Assembly (NCBI GenBank): GCA_964398055.1
Contig: CAYNLK010000013.1
Span: forward strand, 62,001-126,000
Reading direction: 5' to 3'
Source: CAYNLK01 sp964398055
GTDB taxonomy: Bacteria; Chloroflexota; Anaerolineae; 4572-78; J111
DNA length: 64,000 bases
Shown here: piece after piece, positions 50,336-59,466 of the stretch
How the letters are laid out: every line of letters starts with the position of its first letter
How positions within the stretch are numbered: the stretch's first letter is position 1
Notes under the pieces: generated by a model
Databases searched by the model: none
What the model saw: the letters and a program-made list of their open reading frames with translations, nothing else
Told to the model about the DNA's origin: nothing
Translations under genes and position numbers: made by a program

Positions 50336-51991
50336 TTATTCGACCGGGATCTCCTCGTAGATTTTGTTGATATTGATCCCTTCACGCTTGCGATAGTACT
50401 TGAAGCCCAGGTAGATGACCAGGGCCAGCAGGTACATCGCCCCCATGTAAATGACGGAGCTGGTATTGGACAGGCCGATACCGTAAAGCCCTAGCGGGTC
50501 AATCAGCCACTCGTACAGCAGGAAGAGTAAGAAAGCGCCGAAGATAACCCCGGAGACGGTGATCAGCGGAATTCCGGCAATCTTATATTTGACAATCGGC
50601 GAAGCGCCATACAGTTCCGGTTTGATGTACGGCAGTAAAATGGCCGCAACTGTGGAACCCAGATAGGTTACGGCAATGACCAGGGTTGAGCACAGGGTCA
50701 ACGATTGGAATTCAAAGATGTTCCAGGCAAAGAGCGCCGAGATCAGTAGCGATGGAATAACCATCAGCATCAGGGCGTAAATGGGGGTGCGGGTGCGCGG
50801 GTCGATCTCAGCCACTTTCTCCGGCAGCAGCCGGTCAAACGCCGCGGCAAAGATAACCCGGGTGGAGCTGAGAAAGACCGTACCCGCCCAGCCAAACCGC
50901 CACATACTCAAGGCCAGGACGACGATAAACTGCACCAGCCGGTTAGAGGTCATAAAGACGGCCAGCAACACGGGGTAGGGCCAGACCGGCAGCGGCGGGG
51001 GTTGGTCGGTGTACCCCCAGGCATAATTCCACCAGGCTCCGTTGGCGGCCATGTAAAAATCCCAGGTAATGGTTTTGGTAATCAGCAGGAAGAAGACAGC
51101 CGCCAGGATGGTGGTAACGATGAGCGCCCAGGCCATCCCCCAAAAGTTGCGCATAAAGTCGGTGGCGCCGCGCACTTCGCCGTAGAGGGTCGCGCCCCAG
51201 TTAGGCCACAAGTTGAAGAAAACGATATAGGGCATCGCCAGGAAGATGGCTGCCAGACCGCCGGTCATCAAAGGAGCAATTGCCCCGGCCTCGGCCCCGG
51301 CCGCCAGGGTGGCCTCATAAACGCCGGGCGCCGCCCCAAAAATGGCGGTAGCCTGGCTTTCCAGGCCGGCCCGAAAGCTCTCGTTATTCCCAAACAGCAG
51401 AAAGCCAAAAACTACCACCAGCCCGGCCATGCCAATCCAGAAGCAAAACTTTTGCAGGCGGGCATACCATTTCATGCCCATCGTAATGGCAATGGTCACA
51501 AAGACACATAGAATGAGCGAAGTGACGAAGAGGCCGGTGGGGCTTAAAAACCAAAAGGCGGCGTCTTGGGCGCCGGCAATGCCCAGCAAGGGGGTAAAGA
51601 AGATGTGGCGCAGCATATCACTGTAGAGGGGCACCCACAGCCAGAGGATGAACCACCAGCCGGTCACCGCCAGTACAAAACCGATGCCCCCACCCAGAAT
51701 CCGGCTTTGCCAGACGTAATCGCCGCCGGCCCGGGGCATCACCGCAATTAAGCTGGCGTAGACGATCACCTCAAAAATGATGAAGATAGCACTGATGATC
51801 AGGGTGGGGATCAACCCCCCTTCCAGGTAGTACATCTGGCTGAAGATGTACAGCCCCAGGGTGATGAGGTTGATTGAAAAGGTGGCGTAAATAAAAGCAT
51901 CGAAGACTGACCAGGAGCGGACCAAACCGGTCGCTTTACGAAGAAACAACGTGGTTTCGGGGGCATCACCGCCCATCGCAGCTTGAGCCAT
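50336..51991 (-). CDS. APC-superfamily amino acid permease
   Basis: A 551-residue inner-membrane protein with about 12 helices. The first helix region holds SVFDAFIYATFSINLITLGLY and the second MPRAGGDYVWQSRILGGGIG near 85-104, which is typical of the APC group. GGLAAIFLAMPYIVFFNLWPNW near 250 is the central region. It imports an amino acid or amine by cation coupling. Next to the methylamine island it could bring in glycine betaine precursors or amino acids; specificity is unknown. AAGGAG precedes the start. Confidence 0.9.
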   Translation of the reverse strand: MAQAAMGGDAPETTLFLRKATGLVRSWSVFDAFIYATFSINLITLGLYIFSQMYYLEGGLIPTLIISAIFIIFEVIVYASLIAVMPRAGGDYVWQSRILGGGIGFVLAVTGWWFILWLWVPLYSDMLRHIFFTPLLGIAGAQDAAFWFLSPTGLFVTSLILCVFVTIAITMGMKWYARLQKFCFWIGMAGLVVVFGFLLFGNNESFRAGLESQATAIFGAAPGVYEATLAAGAEAGAIAPLMTGGLAAIFLAMPYIVFFNLWPNWGATLYGEVRGATDFMRNFWGMAWALIVTTILAAVFFLLITKTITWDFYMAANGAWWNYAWGYTDQPPPLPVWPYPVLLAVFMTSNRLVQFIVVLALSMWRFGWAGTVFLSSTRVIFAAAFDRLLPEKVAEIDPRTRTPIYALMLMVIPSLLISALFAWNIFEFQSLTLCSTLVIAVTYLGSTVAAILLPYIKPELYGASPIVKYKIAGIPLITVSGVIFGAFLLFLLYEWLIDPLGLYGIGLSNTSSVIYMGAMYLLALVIYLGFKYYRKREGININKIYEEIPVE

Positions 51992-52100
51992 AACAATACT
52001 CTCCTTATCCTCACTAATAAAATGACAATTTTTTTTCTATCGCCGGAAAGTTCTAACAGATGAATACTGCTGACCACCTCCTTTCGCCACACGACCGGCT

Positions 52101-53042
52101 TTAGCCGGTCGTAAGTACATAATTTTTGACCTTATTGTGCTCCAATTTGACCAGGGCGCCTAACAACCGGCCCTGTTCATACATGCTGCCCGGATTGATG
52201 CAGAGGGTTCGACCGATCCGGGCAGTGCCTTTAGCTTCGTGAATGTGACCAAAGAGACCCAACAGGGGTTGGTGTTCTTCTATAACTGCCCGGCAGGCCC
52301 GGCTACCGACCGGCACAATCGAGCGCCCGCCGTGCTTGGGCCGCAAATCTTCGGTCAATTCCGGCGCTTCGTCCAGGGTTGAATTGTAGGGCGGCACGTG
52401 AATATTGAAGATGCTGTTTTGCACATCTTTCACCTGGCTGATCATGGCCTCATAGCGAAGCCGCAGTTTGTCTTCATCCTCTTCGCGAAAGGTGCGCCAG
52501 GGAGTGATGTTGCTCCAACCGGAACTGATCAACTCGTGCTCTTTGTCTAGTTGAATTACCCGGCCTTCACCCAACTGCACGTGCTTGGAGGTACGCACCA
52601 GCTCATCCAACTCAAACATATCGTCATTGCCGGGCGAGACGAAACAGCGGATGCCGCTGCCCTCCAATTTCTCATCGGCGTAATCCAGCCACTGCTGGGC
52701 CGTCTTCAGCACTTCGGCGGCAAAGATCTCGTCAACTCGATGAGGGTTTTTATTGAGTTCGGCAATCTCGTCAGGAGTAGTCTGGTAGGGATAATAGCCC
52801 CGGCTCTTGATCTTCTTGACCATCTCGGCGACCTGCTCTTCGCCCTTCAGCATCGACTCCTGTTCCAGCAAAACCACCTTGTACGCGTCACCGCCCTGGT
52901 GAATGATCGGCACGATGGCTTTGCCGGTCATATCACCGCCCAGGATGATGACATCGGCCTCGTAAAACTTGCCGGCATTGATGAACTTTTTCCAGCAAAT
53001 GTCCGAACCGTGAACGTCTGTGGCAAAAAAGATCGTGATCAT
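52101..53042 (-). CDS. Calcineurin-like metallophosphoesterase
   Basis: A 313-residue phosphoesterase. Metal ligands are in FFATDVHGSD at 5-14, ILGGDMTG near 32, SPGNDDMF near 137, the His of HVPPYNS near 220, and GHIHEAKG near 262. Substrate unknown; cyclic nucleotides or phosphoesters are usual. The stop codon lies in the loop of a hairpin, GACCGGC / GCCGGTC. A good promoter lies 230 bases upstream. Confidence 0.9.
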   Translation of the reverse strand: MITIFFATDVHGSDICWKKFINAGKFYEADVIILGGDMTGKAIVPIIHQGGDAYKVVLLEQESMLKGEEQVAEMVKKIKSRGYYPYQTTPDEIAELNKNPHRVDEIFAAEVLKTAQQWLDYADEKLEGSGIRCFVSPGNDDMFELDELVRTSKHVQLGEGRVIQLDKEHELISSGWSNITPWRTFREEDEDKLRLRYEAMISQVKDVQNSIFNIHVPPYNSTLDEAPELTEDLRPKHGGRSIVPVGSRACRAVIEEHQPLLGLFGHIHEAKGTARIGRTLCINPGSMYEQGRLLGALVKLEHNKVKNYVLTTG

Positions 53043-53416
53043 CAGGCAGGCCCCCTTTGGCGCTCGAATTTCGATGGAGTTGGTTGGAATTATGATTTGA
53101 AGCTAAACTTGAATTTGTTGTCTGGCCGAAAATCAAAGGTCACCTGGACCGGTCCTAATTTCGGGTGAGACAGAGCAGGCTTGTGAGGAGAGTGAAAAAC
53201 CCACCGCCGTTTTCTGAGGCGCGGCAACTTTTTGGCCAAACATTTTTCGATGCTAAGCTACTGCCGAAGCCCAGTATATCACCATCCCCAGTCACTGTCA
53301 AACATTTGAAATATTGTACATGTTTTCAACTGTGACCATCTGGGAGCACCTGGGGTGATTCTCAAAAAAATGAGGTTTGCAATTTGCAGCCGGTTAAGGT
53401 AGAGTAAACCTAAACA
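53043..53416. other. Intergenic region without a gene
   Basis: Nothing gene-like was seen apart from the leftward promoter at 53273-53301. Together with the element at 53418-53588 and the leader to 53711 it separates the leftward metallophosphoesterase from the rightward BatD-like gene. Confidence 0.6.
53273..53301 (-). promoter_or_regulatory. Promoter for the metallophosphoesterase gene
   Basis: Minus strand TTGACA (53296-53301), 17-base spacer, TATACT (53273-53278). It would start transcription about 225 bases before the phosphoesterase and could extend to the APC permease. Confidence 0.75.
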
Positions 53417-53417
53417 C

Positions 53418-53588
53418 AATACTTTTCAAATAAGCGATTGCCCATAGGGGGCCTTTGGCTCAAATCGCTCCTCCAGGACTAAAGCCGGTCGTCCACCTGC
53501 CTGGACGGGTGTTTTTGTCCGCGGAGGCGGACATCACGGCGTAGCCCTCCAGATGCGGTTTCAACCGCGTCCTTATTTGAAAAGTATT
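53418..53588. mobile_element. Short transposon-like element (MITE), copy 2
   Basis: The same 17-bp inverted ends as copy 1 (AATACTTTTCAAATAAG at 53418-53434; complement at 53572-53588) and nearly the same interior. The first inner hairpin is longer by about 20 bases (an inserted CCCATAGGGGGCC-type hairpin). Direct repeats AAACCTAAACA and AAGCCTAAACA flank it, consistent with duplication of a target of about 11-12 bases. It has no gene. Confidence 0.8.
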
Positions 53589-53711
53589 AAGCCTAAACAT
53601 CCAGTTGTGAAGTTGGCGTTGGCGGTCTAAAATAGACGCGTAGCCAGAGATAAGTATGATAGTAGACAGAGGGGTCACGATCAGGTAGAATAACCGGCAA
53701 ACCTGATCTGT

Positions 53712-55571
53712 TTGAATAAAATTGTGAAAGCAATACATTATCTTAAGATTGGCGTGGCCATTGTCATCTTTCTACTTCTGCCTCTCCTTGCCTACGCTCA
53801 AAACTCGCCCATTACGGCCTGGGTTAATACCAATACCATCTCCACCGATGAACTGGTCGTGTTAACGGTCAAGGTGGTGGACAACTCGGCCCAACAGCCT
53901 CGCCCGCTGCTGCCCCGGCTGGATGGCCTGGCCGTGGTCGACCTGGATATTGCCACCGACGTCGATCTGGTCAACGGCCAGATTCGGACTGAGGTCATTT
54001 ACACCTATCGCCTGCAACCGCGGCGGATCGGCCTCTTGACCATTCCGCCGGTGGCTGTAAAAATTGACGGCCAAACTTTTAAGACCGCCCCGATTTCGAT
54101 CAAAGTCGACCAGGGGACCGCCCCAGCGCCCTCGCCCGGTAATGCCATCAACCCGGCCGATGTGGCCCCTCCGTCCGACCTGGCCGGGGATGATTTTTTC
54201 ATCGAGGCGCTGGTGGACCAGCCGACCCCCTACCTGGGCCAGCAGCTTATTTATACCTTCCGTTTTTATCAGGCCCTCCAGGTTTATCGACAACCCCAGT
54301 TTGATTCCCCCCTCTTCCCCGAGTTTGAGCAAATGGGTCTGCCGGTGCAGGAGTACAACCTGGATGCCGCCGGTCGGACCTACCTGGTTAGCGAAATCCG
54401 GACCGCCTTGTTTCCCAAGAGTACCGGCAAAATCACCATTGGCCCGGCCCGGTTGATGCTACCCGGTAATATTTATGAGGAGCCGGTCGATCTGTACACC
54501 CAGCCGGTCGAAATCGAGGTCAGGCCGCTGCCCGACAATCCGCCGCCCGGTTTCAACGGCGCCGTTGGCCAGTATGAGCTTGAGGCCTGGTTTAGGCCGG
54601 CCGAAGCGGTGGTCAACCAGCCGGCCACTTTGTTTGTGGCCGTCAGCGGCACCGGTAATATTCGCGATCTGCCTGATCTTATCTGGCCTGAATTGCCGGG
54701 TTGGCAGGCTTATAATTCCTTGACCAGCCTGACCACGGCCATGGAAGGCAATGCCATGACCGGCACTCGGGTCTACGAGCGGGTGATGGTGCCCTCGGCG
54801 ATTGGCGATTTTGTGATCCCGCCCATTTCACTGGTTTATTTTGATCCGGCGGCGGCTGAATATCGGACGATCAGCAGCGCCAGCCTGGCGGCTAAAGTTG
54901 TGCCGGCCCCAGTTGCGCCCGCCGAGTCGACCCCGGCAGCTGCCGCGGCGACCGCCCTGCCCGCCAACCAGCCGGCGGTTCAAACCGCGGCCCCGGCGAG
55001 CGGCGTCGGCATGTCGGCCTGGCTGGAGTTGTGGGAACTTGGCCGGAGCTGGTTGGCCCCGGTCGCAACGGTGCTGGCAATTGGGGTGTGTGGCGTTCTG
55101 CCGGCGGTCGTCGTCCTCGGTTTGGGTGGTAATTGGCTGTGGCAGCGACGCCAAGCCCTATTTGAGGCGCTATCTACCCCTGAAGAGACCAAACCGGTGA
55201 CGACTCCGCCGCCGGCCGAAGAGCCGCTGGAGCAGCCAGGGCAAAGTATCCATCCGGCGCTGGTAGCAGCGATGAAAAATAACAGCAACAACTATAAGGT
55301 CGTGAGCCAGGCGCTGACCGCTTATCTCAGTGGGGCGTTGCAAAGTTCGGTCAATGGCCTGACCCAGGTTGAATTGAACCGGCGCTTGCGGGGCCACGGC
55401 ATCGATGAAACCCTGGTCAGGCGCATCGAGAGCTGTTTTTACCAGAGTGAGTTGGGCCGCTTTGGCCCGGCCACCGATGACGTGGGCTGGTCGTTGATGG
55501 TTGAGGCAGACGATCTGTTGTTCAAATTGGATCGGGCGTTTGGCCGCGCCGACAAGGGTGGGCAGTCCTAA
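53712..55571 (+). CDS. BatD-like (oxygen tolerance) membrane protein
   Basis: A 619-residue protein with a signal peptide (helix VAIVIFLLLPLLAYA, cut near AYAQ). Repeated beta-sandwich domains follow: ITAWVNTNTISTDELVVLTV near 34, YLGQQLIYTFRFYQ near 178 and RPAEAVVNQPATLFVAVSGTGN near 295. A Pro/Ala linker leads to one helix at about 445-475 (LAPVATVLAIGVCGVLPAVV) and a cytosolic tail with LTAYLSGAL and GLTQVELNRRL. This fits BatD, which acts with MoxR/BatA proteins, though none is adjacent. Start is TTG or the GTG four codons on; the ribosome site is weak. Confidence 0.82.
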   Translation: MNKIVKAIHYLKIGVAIVIFLLLPLLAYAQNSPITAWVNTNTISTDELVVLTVKVVDNSAQQPRPLLPRLDGLAVVDLDIATDVDLVNGQIRTEVIYTYRLQPRRIGLLTIPPVAVKIDGQTFKTAPISIKVDQGTAPAPSPGNAINPADVAPPSDLAGDDFFIEALVDQPTPYLGQQLIYTFRFYQALQVYRQPQFDSPLFPEFEQMGLPVQEYNLDAAGRTYLVSEIRTALFPKSTGKITIGPARLMLPGNIYEEPVDLYTQPVEIEVRPLPDNPPPGFNGAVGQYELEAWFRPAEAVVNQPATLFVAVSGTGNIRDLPDLIWPELPGWQAYNSLTSLTTAMEGNAMTGTRVYERVMVPSAIGDFVIPPISLVYFDPAAAEYRTISSASLAAKVVPAPVAPAESTPAAAAATALPANQPAVQTAAPASGVGMSAWLELWELGRSWLAPVATVLAIGVCGVLPAVVVLGLGGNWLWQRRQALFEALSTPEETKPVTTPPPAEEPLEQPGQSIHPALVAAMKNNSNNYKVVSQALTAYLSGALQSSVNGLTQVELNRRLRGHGIDETLVRRIESCFYQSELGRFGPATDDVGWSLMVEADDLLFKLDRAFGRADKGGQS

Positions 55572-56593
55572 CGAGTGGCGGGCTTTTTGTAGTGGCTACT
55601 GATCGACTTGAACAGGCCCAGGTGACGACGCCAGAGCTTGAGTGGATTTTCGACCGGTTGTAGTTGGGCCATCATCGCCCTGTCTGAGACTCGCTTCACC
55701 AGCTTCCGTCTTTTGACCAACGCGGTTGAAAGGCGGGTTAAACCTTCTAACCGTCCCCTGATTGCATCAAGACCCCGTCCATTCACAATCGAATAGCCGA
55801 CGGCCAGCAGGTCGTACCCCAGAATCAGCGGCGCATACCAGAGCAGGTGGGGCCAGGGGTAATTTTTGGCGATGAGCCAGATTTTATTGCGCCCCAATAG
55901 GCGGGTTTTGAAGGGCGACCCTTCCTTGATGGTGGCTGAATGGGCGTGATAAACCACCGCTGTGGGGACGTAAACGCATTGCCAGCCGGCCCACCGCCCT
56001 CGCCAGGCCACGTCGGCATCCTCAAAGTAGACAAAGATATCCTCGTCAAACAGGCCAATCTCCAGCAGCATCGAGCGGCGATATAGGGCCGCGCCGCCGC
56101 AAGCACCAAAAACTGGCGCCGGCTCGGTCTCGCTTGCCCGGTCGAGGGTACCGCTGGCCAGCCCCCAGGGAATACCGGCCCGATCGATCACAATACCGGC
56201 CGACTCGATCATATCCCGCCGGTCGATCAGCTTCATTTTAGAGGCGGCCATACCCAGTTGGGGATCAGCTTTCAGCGCGGCCACGAGCTGGCCCAGGCAG
56301 TCCAGGGCCAGTTCGGTGTCGTTGTTCAAAATGGCCACAAATTCGGCCGCGCTCGCCAGAATGCCACGATTGTTGGCCGTGCACAGCCCCACATTCGCCT
56401 CGTTTTGAATAATTTTGACCTGGGGAAAGCGGGCCTGAACCAGCTCAACTGAGCCATCTGTGGAGGCATTGTCTACCAGCCACACCTCAAAATCTTGAAA
56501 ATCCTGCTCAAAAATCGAGGCCAGGCAGGGGGTGAGGAATTGCCGGCCGTTCCAATTGGTGATGACAATGGCTACTTGCGCCGTTGGATAGAT
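55568..56593 (-). CDS. GT2-family glycosyltransferase, start codon unclear
   Basis: An inverting GT-A glycosyltransferase, rhamnosyltransferase-like. The fold begins VAIVITNWNGRQFLTPCLAS, then LVDNASTDGSVELVQARFP and the DXD-like ILNNDTELAL. It ends with a C-terminal helix pair. No ATG, GTG or TTG lies in frame upstream of the GTG at 56485, which would cut off the conserved VITNWNG start. The open frame runs to a TAA at 56600-56602; the range given starts at the ATC just after a GGGGG run. It shares its 3' end with the BatD-like gene (4-base overlap, convergent). Confidence 0.78.
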   Translation of the reverse strand: MYPTAQVAIVITNWNGRQFLTPCLASIFEQDFQDFEVWLVDNASTDGSVELVQARFPQVKIIQNEANVGLCTANNRGILASAAEFVAILNNDTELALDCLGQLVAALKADPQLGMAASKMKLIDRRDMIESAGIVIDRAGIPWGLASGTLDRASETEPAPVFGACGGAALYRRSMLLEIGLFDEDIFVYFEDADVAWRGRWAGWQCVYVPTAVVYHAHSATIKEGSPFKTRLLGRNKIWLIAKNYPWPHLLWYAPLILGYDLLAVGYSIVNGRGLDAIRGRLEGLTRLSTALVKRRKLVKRVSDRAMMAQLQPVENPLKLWRRHLGLFKSISSHYKKPATR

Positions 56594-56677
56594 CCCCCTT
56601 TACAGCTCTTTTGACCACGGCTATATACTATGTTAGAATGATGGCTTGGTCAAACTGCGGCTAAGGGTGGGGTACGG

Positions 56678-57601
56678 GTGGAACTGGCGGCCATAATTTT
56701 GAACTGGAACGCGGCAAGTGACACTATTCGGTGTGTGCAGGAGTTGGCCGGTTGGTCTCGCCTGCAGCCGACCATCTGGGTGGTGGATAATGCTTCTAGC
56801 GACGGCAGCGCTGATATTATTGCCGCGAGTTGCCCCCAGGTTCACCTCATTCGCAATACCGCCAACCTGGGGTATGCCGACGGCAACAATCAGGCTTTGC
56901 GGTTAGCCCTGGCTTGGGGCAATGCTCCGATTTTGCTGCTCAACAATGATGCAGTGGTGGCTGAAGCTGCTGTCATCCGGCTGGTTGAAACCTTACAGGC
57001 CGATCCCCGGCTTGGCTTCATTGGCCCCTTGCTCTTTGACGCCGCTCAACCGGACAGGCTGCTGGCAGCCGGTGGTCAAAATATGGTTTGCCATCTGACC
57101 TCACATATTTCTCAAGTTTCCGGGGACCGGCCCATATACCTGGTTGATTACGTGCCCGGCACGGTCATGTTGGCCCGCGCCGAAACCTTGCGCCTGGTGG
57201 GGTTGCTGGACCCGGCTTACTTTTTTACCGGTGAAATTCCTGACTTGTGCTGGCGGGCCAGGCAGCAAGGCTATCTCACAGCCGTTGATGCCCGGGCCAA
57301 AGCCTTTCACGCCTTGCATCGTTCCGGCGAGCTGCGCGGGACGCTGTATCCCTATTACATTGTGCGCAATCGTTTTCTATTTGTTCAAAAATTTTATCCC
57401 CGGGCCAGGTTCTTGTTCTATGGTTTTTGGGGACTTTATAGTTTAGCTTTGTCGCTCAAATTACAGTGGCAGGGCCAGGCGGCCACGGGCCGGGCCGTTC
57501 GTTTGGGGCTGGCGGACGGCCTGCAAGGACGCTTTGGAGGACAAAATGAACGGGTGCTGGCGTTAACGGCCAATTTGACCAACGCCTGGCCGGTCCAATG
57601 A
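56678..57601 (+). CDS. GT2-family glycosyltransferase
   Basis: A 307-residue GT-A protein. AAIILNWNAASDTIRCVQEL starts the fold, VVDNASSDGSADII and LLLNNDAVVAE near 75-85 hold the donor-binding acids. The C-terminal third (LFVQKFYPRARFLFYGFWG) has a membrane-associated amphipathic stretch. It starts with GTG after AAGGGTGGGG. It is the first gene of a rightward glycan cluster and is divergent from another GT2. The next gene overlaps it by four bases (ATGA). Sugar unknown. Confidence 0.88.
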   Translation: MELAAIILNWNAASDTIRCVQELAGWSRLQPTIWVVDNASSDGSADIIAASCPQVHLIRNTANLGYADGNNQALRLALAWGNAPILLLNNDAVVAEAAVIRLVETLQADPRLGFIGPLLFDAAQPDRLLAAGGQNMVCHLTSHISQVSGDRPIYLVDYVPGTVMLARAETLRLVGLLDPAYFFTGEIPDLCWRARQQGYLTAVDARAKAFHALHRSGELRGTLYPYYIVRNRFLFVQKFYPRARFLFYGFWGLYSLALSLKLQWQGQAATGRAVRLGLADGLQGRFGGQNERVLALTANLTNAWPVQ

Positions 57602-58620
57602 TGAGAATCCTGTACCATATGACCAATCTGCCGCCCCGCCTGCCGGGCACCGAGGCCAGCCTGCAAGAACTCGATGTCTTACGGGATCATTTTGGCGGTA
57701 ATTTGATCTATCTCAATCCCAATGAACAGTCGCCGGTTTACCTGCCCCGGCTGTTGTTTGGTTTTCACCAATTGAAGCGGATCCGCCGCGAGGAAGCCGA
57801 CCTGCAACTGCACCATCTCTACAACGCCGACCCGTTCCCCTTTCCCTTCATCCGCTGGCTGCGCCGCCCGGTCATCTACTCTATTAGCAGTGGGGTTGGT
57901 TCCAGCCGGCCAAACATCGCTTTTTTTCGTCACCTGGCCGCGGTTACCGTCGCCGACGAACGAAGTTTACGGCGTTTGCAGGGGTGGGGCTTGCCGAACT
58001 GCCATCTGGTTCGGCCTGGCATCGACGCGACTCGCTTCACCTGCACCCCGTTGCCGTTGCAGTCCGACATCAGGTTGCTGGTCGGCTCGGCGCCGTGGAC
58101 GCGGCGGCAGTTTCAGACCAAAGGCTTTGCCGCGCTGCTGGCAGCCGCGCAGGCGATGCCGCATCTGCGCCTGGTCTGTTTGTGGCGAGGGGTGCTGGTT
58201 GAAGAGTTAGAGCGATGGCTGCGCCGCCTGGGGCTGGAGCAACGGGTTGAAGTGATCAACCGGAAAGTGGATGTCAACCAGGTGCTGGCCGGCGTCCATG
58301 CCAGTATTAGCCTGGTTACCGACCCGGCGATCATCCGCTCTTACCCGCACTCGCTGCTGGAGTCGCTGGCGGCCGGCAAGCCGGTGCTGCTTAGCCGTTC
58401 TATCCCGATGTCCGATTACGTCGAAGCGGCCGGCTGCGGCCTGGTGGTCGAGCAGGTGACGCCGGCTGATATTATGGCGGCCATCGAGGCATTGGCCCGC
58501 CGCTATGACGGGTTGCAACAGGCGGCCCGGCAGGTCGGTCAACGAGATTTTTCACAACAAGCTCTCATTGATTCTTTTCAGCGGGTGTATAAGCATACCG
58601 TAAACTCGACAACCCGGTGA
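57598..58620 (+). CDS. GT4-type glycosyltransferase
   Basis: A 340-residue GT-B protein. MRILYHMTNLPPRLPGTEAS begins the first Rossmann half and KPVLLSRSIPMSDYVEAAGC near 260, in the second half, occupies the place of the donor-binding Ex7E region. It is translationally coupled to the previous GT2 (ATGATGA). It transfers a sugar from a nucleotide donor; acceptor not known. Confidence 0.85.
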   Translation: MMRILYHMTNLPPRLPGTEASLQELDVLRDHFGGNLIYLNPNEQSPVYLPRLLFGFHQLKRIRREEADLQLHHLYNADPFPFPFIRWLRRPVIYSISSGVGSSRPNIAFFRHLAAVTVADERSLRRLQGWGLPNCHLVRPGIDATRFTCTPLPLQSDIRLLVGSAPWTRRQFQTKGFAALLAAAQAMPHLRLVCLWRGVLVEELERWLRRLGLEQRVEVINRKVDVNQVLAGVHASISLVTDPAIIRSYPHSLLESLAAGKPVLLSRSIPMSDYVEAAGCGLVVEQVTPADIMAAIEALARRYDGLQQAARQVGQRDFSQQALIDSFQRVYKHTVNSTTR

Positions 58621-58633
58621 TAAGTTGCCGTGG

Positions 58634-59443
58634 ATGAAAACAACCCAAAGTTCCAGCCGTAAACCCAATCTGTTGATTGTTTGGGCCGATTATCTGGTGC
58701 GAGCTGGCCAGGGCAAGCTGCATCTGCCGCCGCGCTGGTTGCGAGACGTCGGTCCGTCTAATTTTGAAGCTACCGGCCGCGAATTTTTGAACCTTTTTAT
58801 TCGCCTGGGCCAATTGCAGCCGGATGAACAGGTTTTGGATATTGGCTGTGGTTGCGGCCGGATGGCCATCCCTTTGACCGGCTATCTCAACCGGCAGGGG
58901 AGTTATGTGGGGCTGGACATTACCGCTGCGCCAATTAGTTGGTGCCAGGAGCATATTACCCTTCAACACCCCAATTTTCGTTTCAGCCACATGGACTTAT
59001 ACAACCAACGTTACAATCCAGCCGGACGCTATCTGGCTCGAAATTACACTTTTCCATTCGAGTCTGAGAGTTTCGATTTTATTTTCCTGACTTCCGTTTT
59101 TACCCATATGTTGCCGGATGATGTGGCCCAATATTTGCGTGAGATCGCCCGGTTGTTGCGTCCCAAGGGTCGCGCTTTTATTACTGTTTTTTTGCTCAAT
59201 GAAGCCCAACAAGCTTTGGCCCAACAAGGTCGCAATGATATCAATTTCCAATATGGTGCAGGTCCCTATCGCACCAGAAGTGAAACCGTGCCGGAAAGCG
59301 CCGTAGCCTACGACGAAACTTTCTTCCAGCAGCTAATTGCCCAGGCTGGCCTGTTAATTTCTCAACCAATCTACTACGGTAGCTGGAGCGGCCGGAGAGA
59401 TGGTTTGTCTTACCAAGATATTATGCTCTTGCACCGGCCGTAA
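58634..59443 (+). CDS. SAM-dependent methyltransferase
   Basis: A 269-residue class I methyltransferase. VLDIGCGCGRMAIPLTGYL near 67 is motif I, VGLDITAAPI near 90 motif II, FDFIFLTSVFTHM near 135 the post-motif. It lies in the glycan cluster and probably methylates a sugar or polyketide-like group. Start chosen at ATG 58634; a TTG three codons earlier is possible. Confidence 0.88.
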   Translation: MKTTQSSSRKPNLLIVWADYLVRAGQGKLHLPPRWLRDVGPSNFEATGREFLNLFIRLGQLQPDEQVLDIGCGCGRMAIPLTGYLNRQGSYVGLDITAAPISWCQEHITLQHPNFRFSHMDLYNQRYNPAGRYLARNYTFPFESESFDFIFLTSVFTHMLPDDVAQYLREIARLLRPKGRAFITVFLLNEAQQALAQQGRNDINFQYGAGPYRTRSETVPESAVAYDETFFQQLIAQAGLLISQPIYYGSWSGRRDGLSYQDIMLLHRP

Positions 59444-59466
59444 TTCGCGGAACTGAAGCCGAATAT

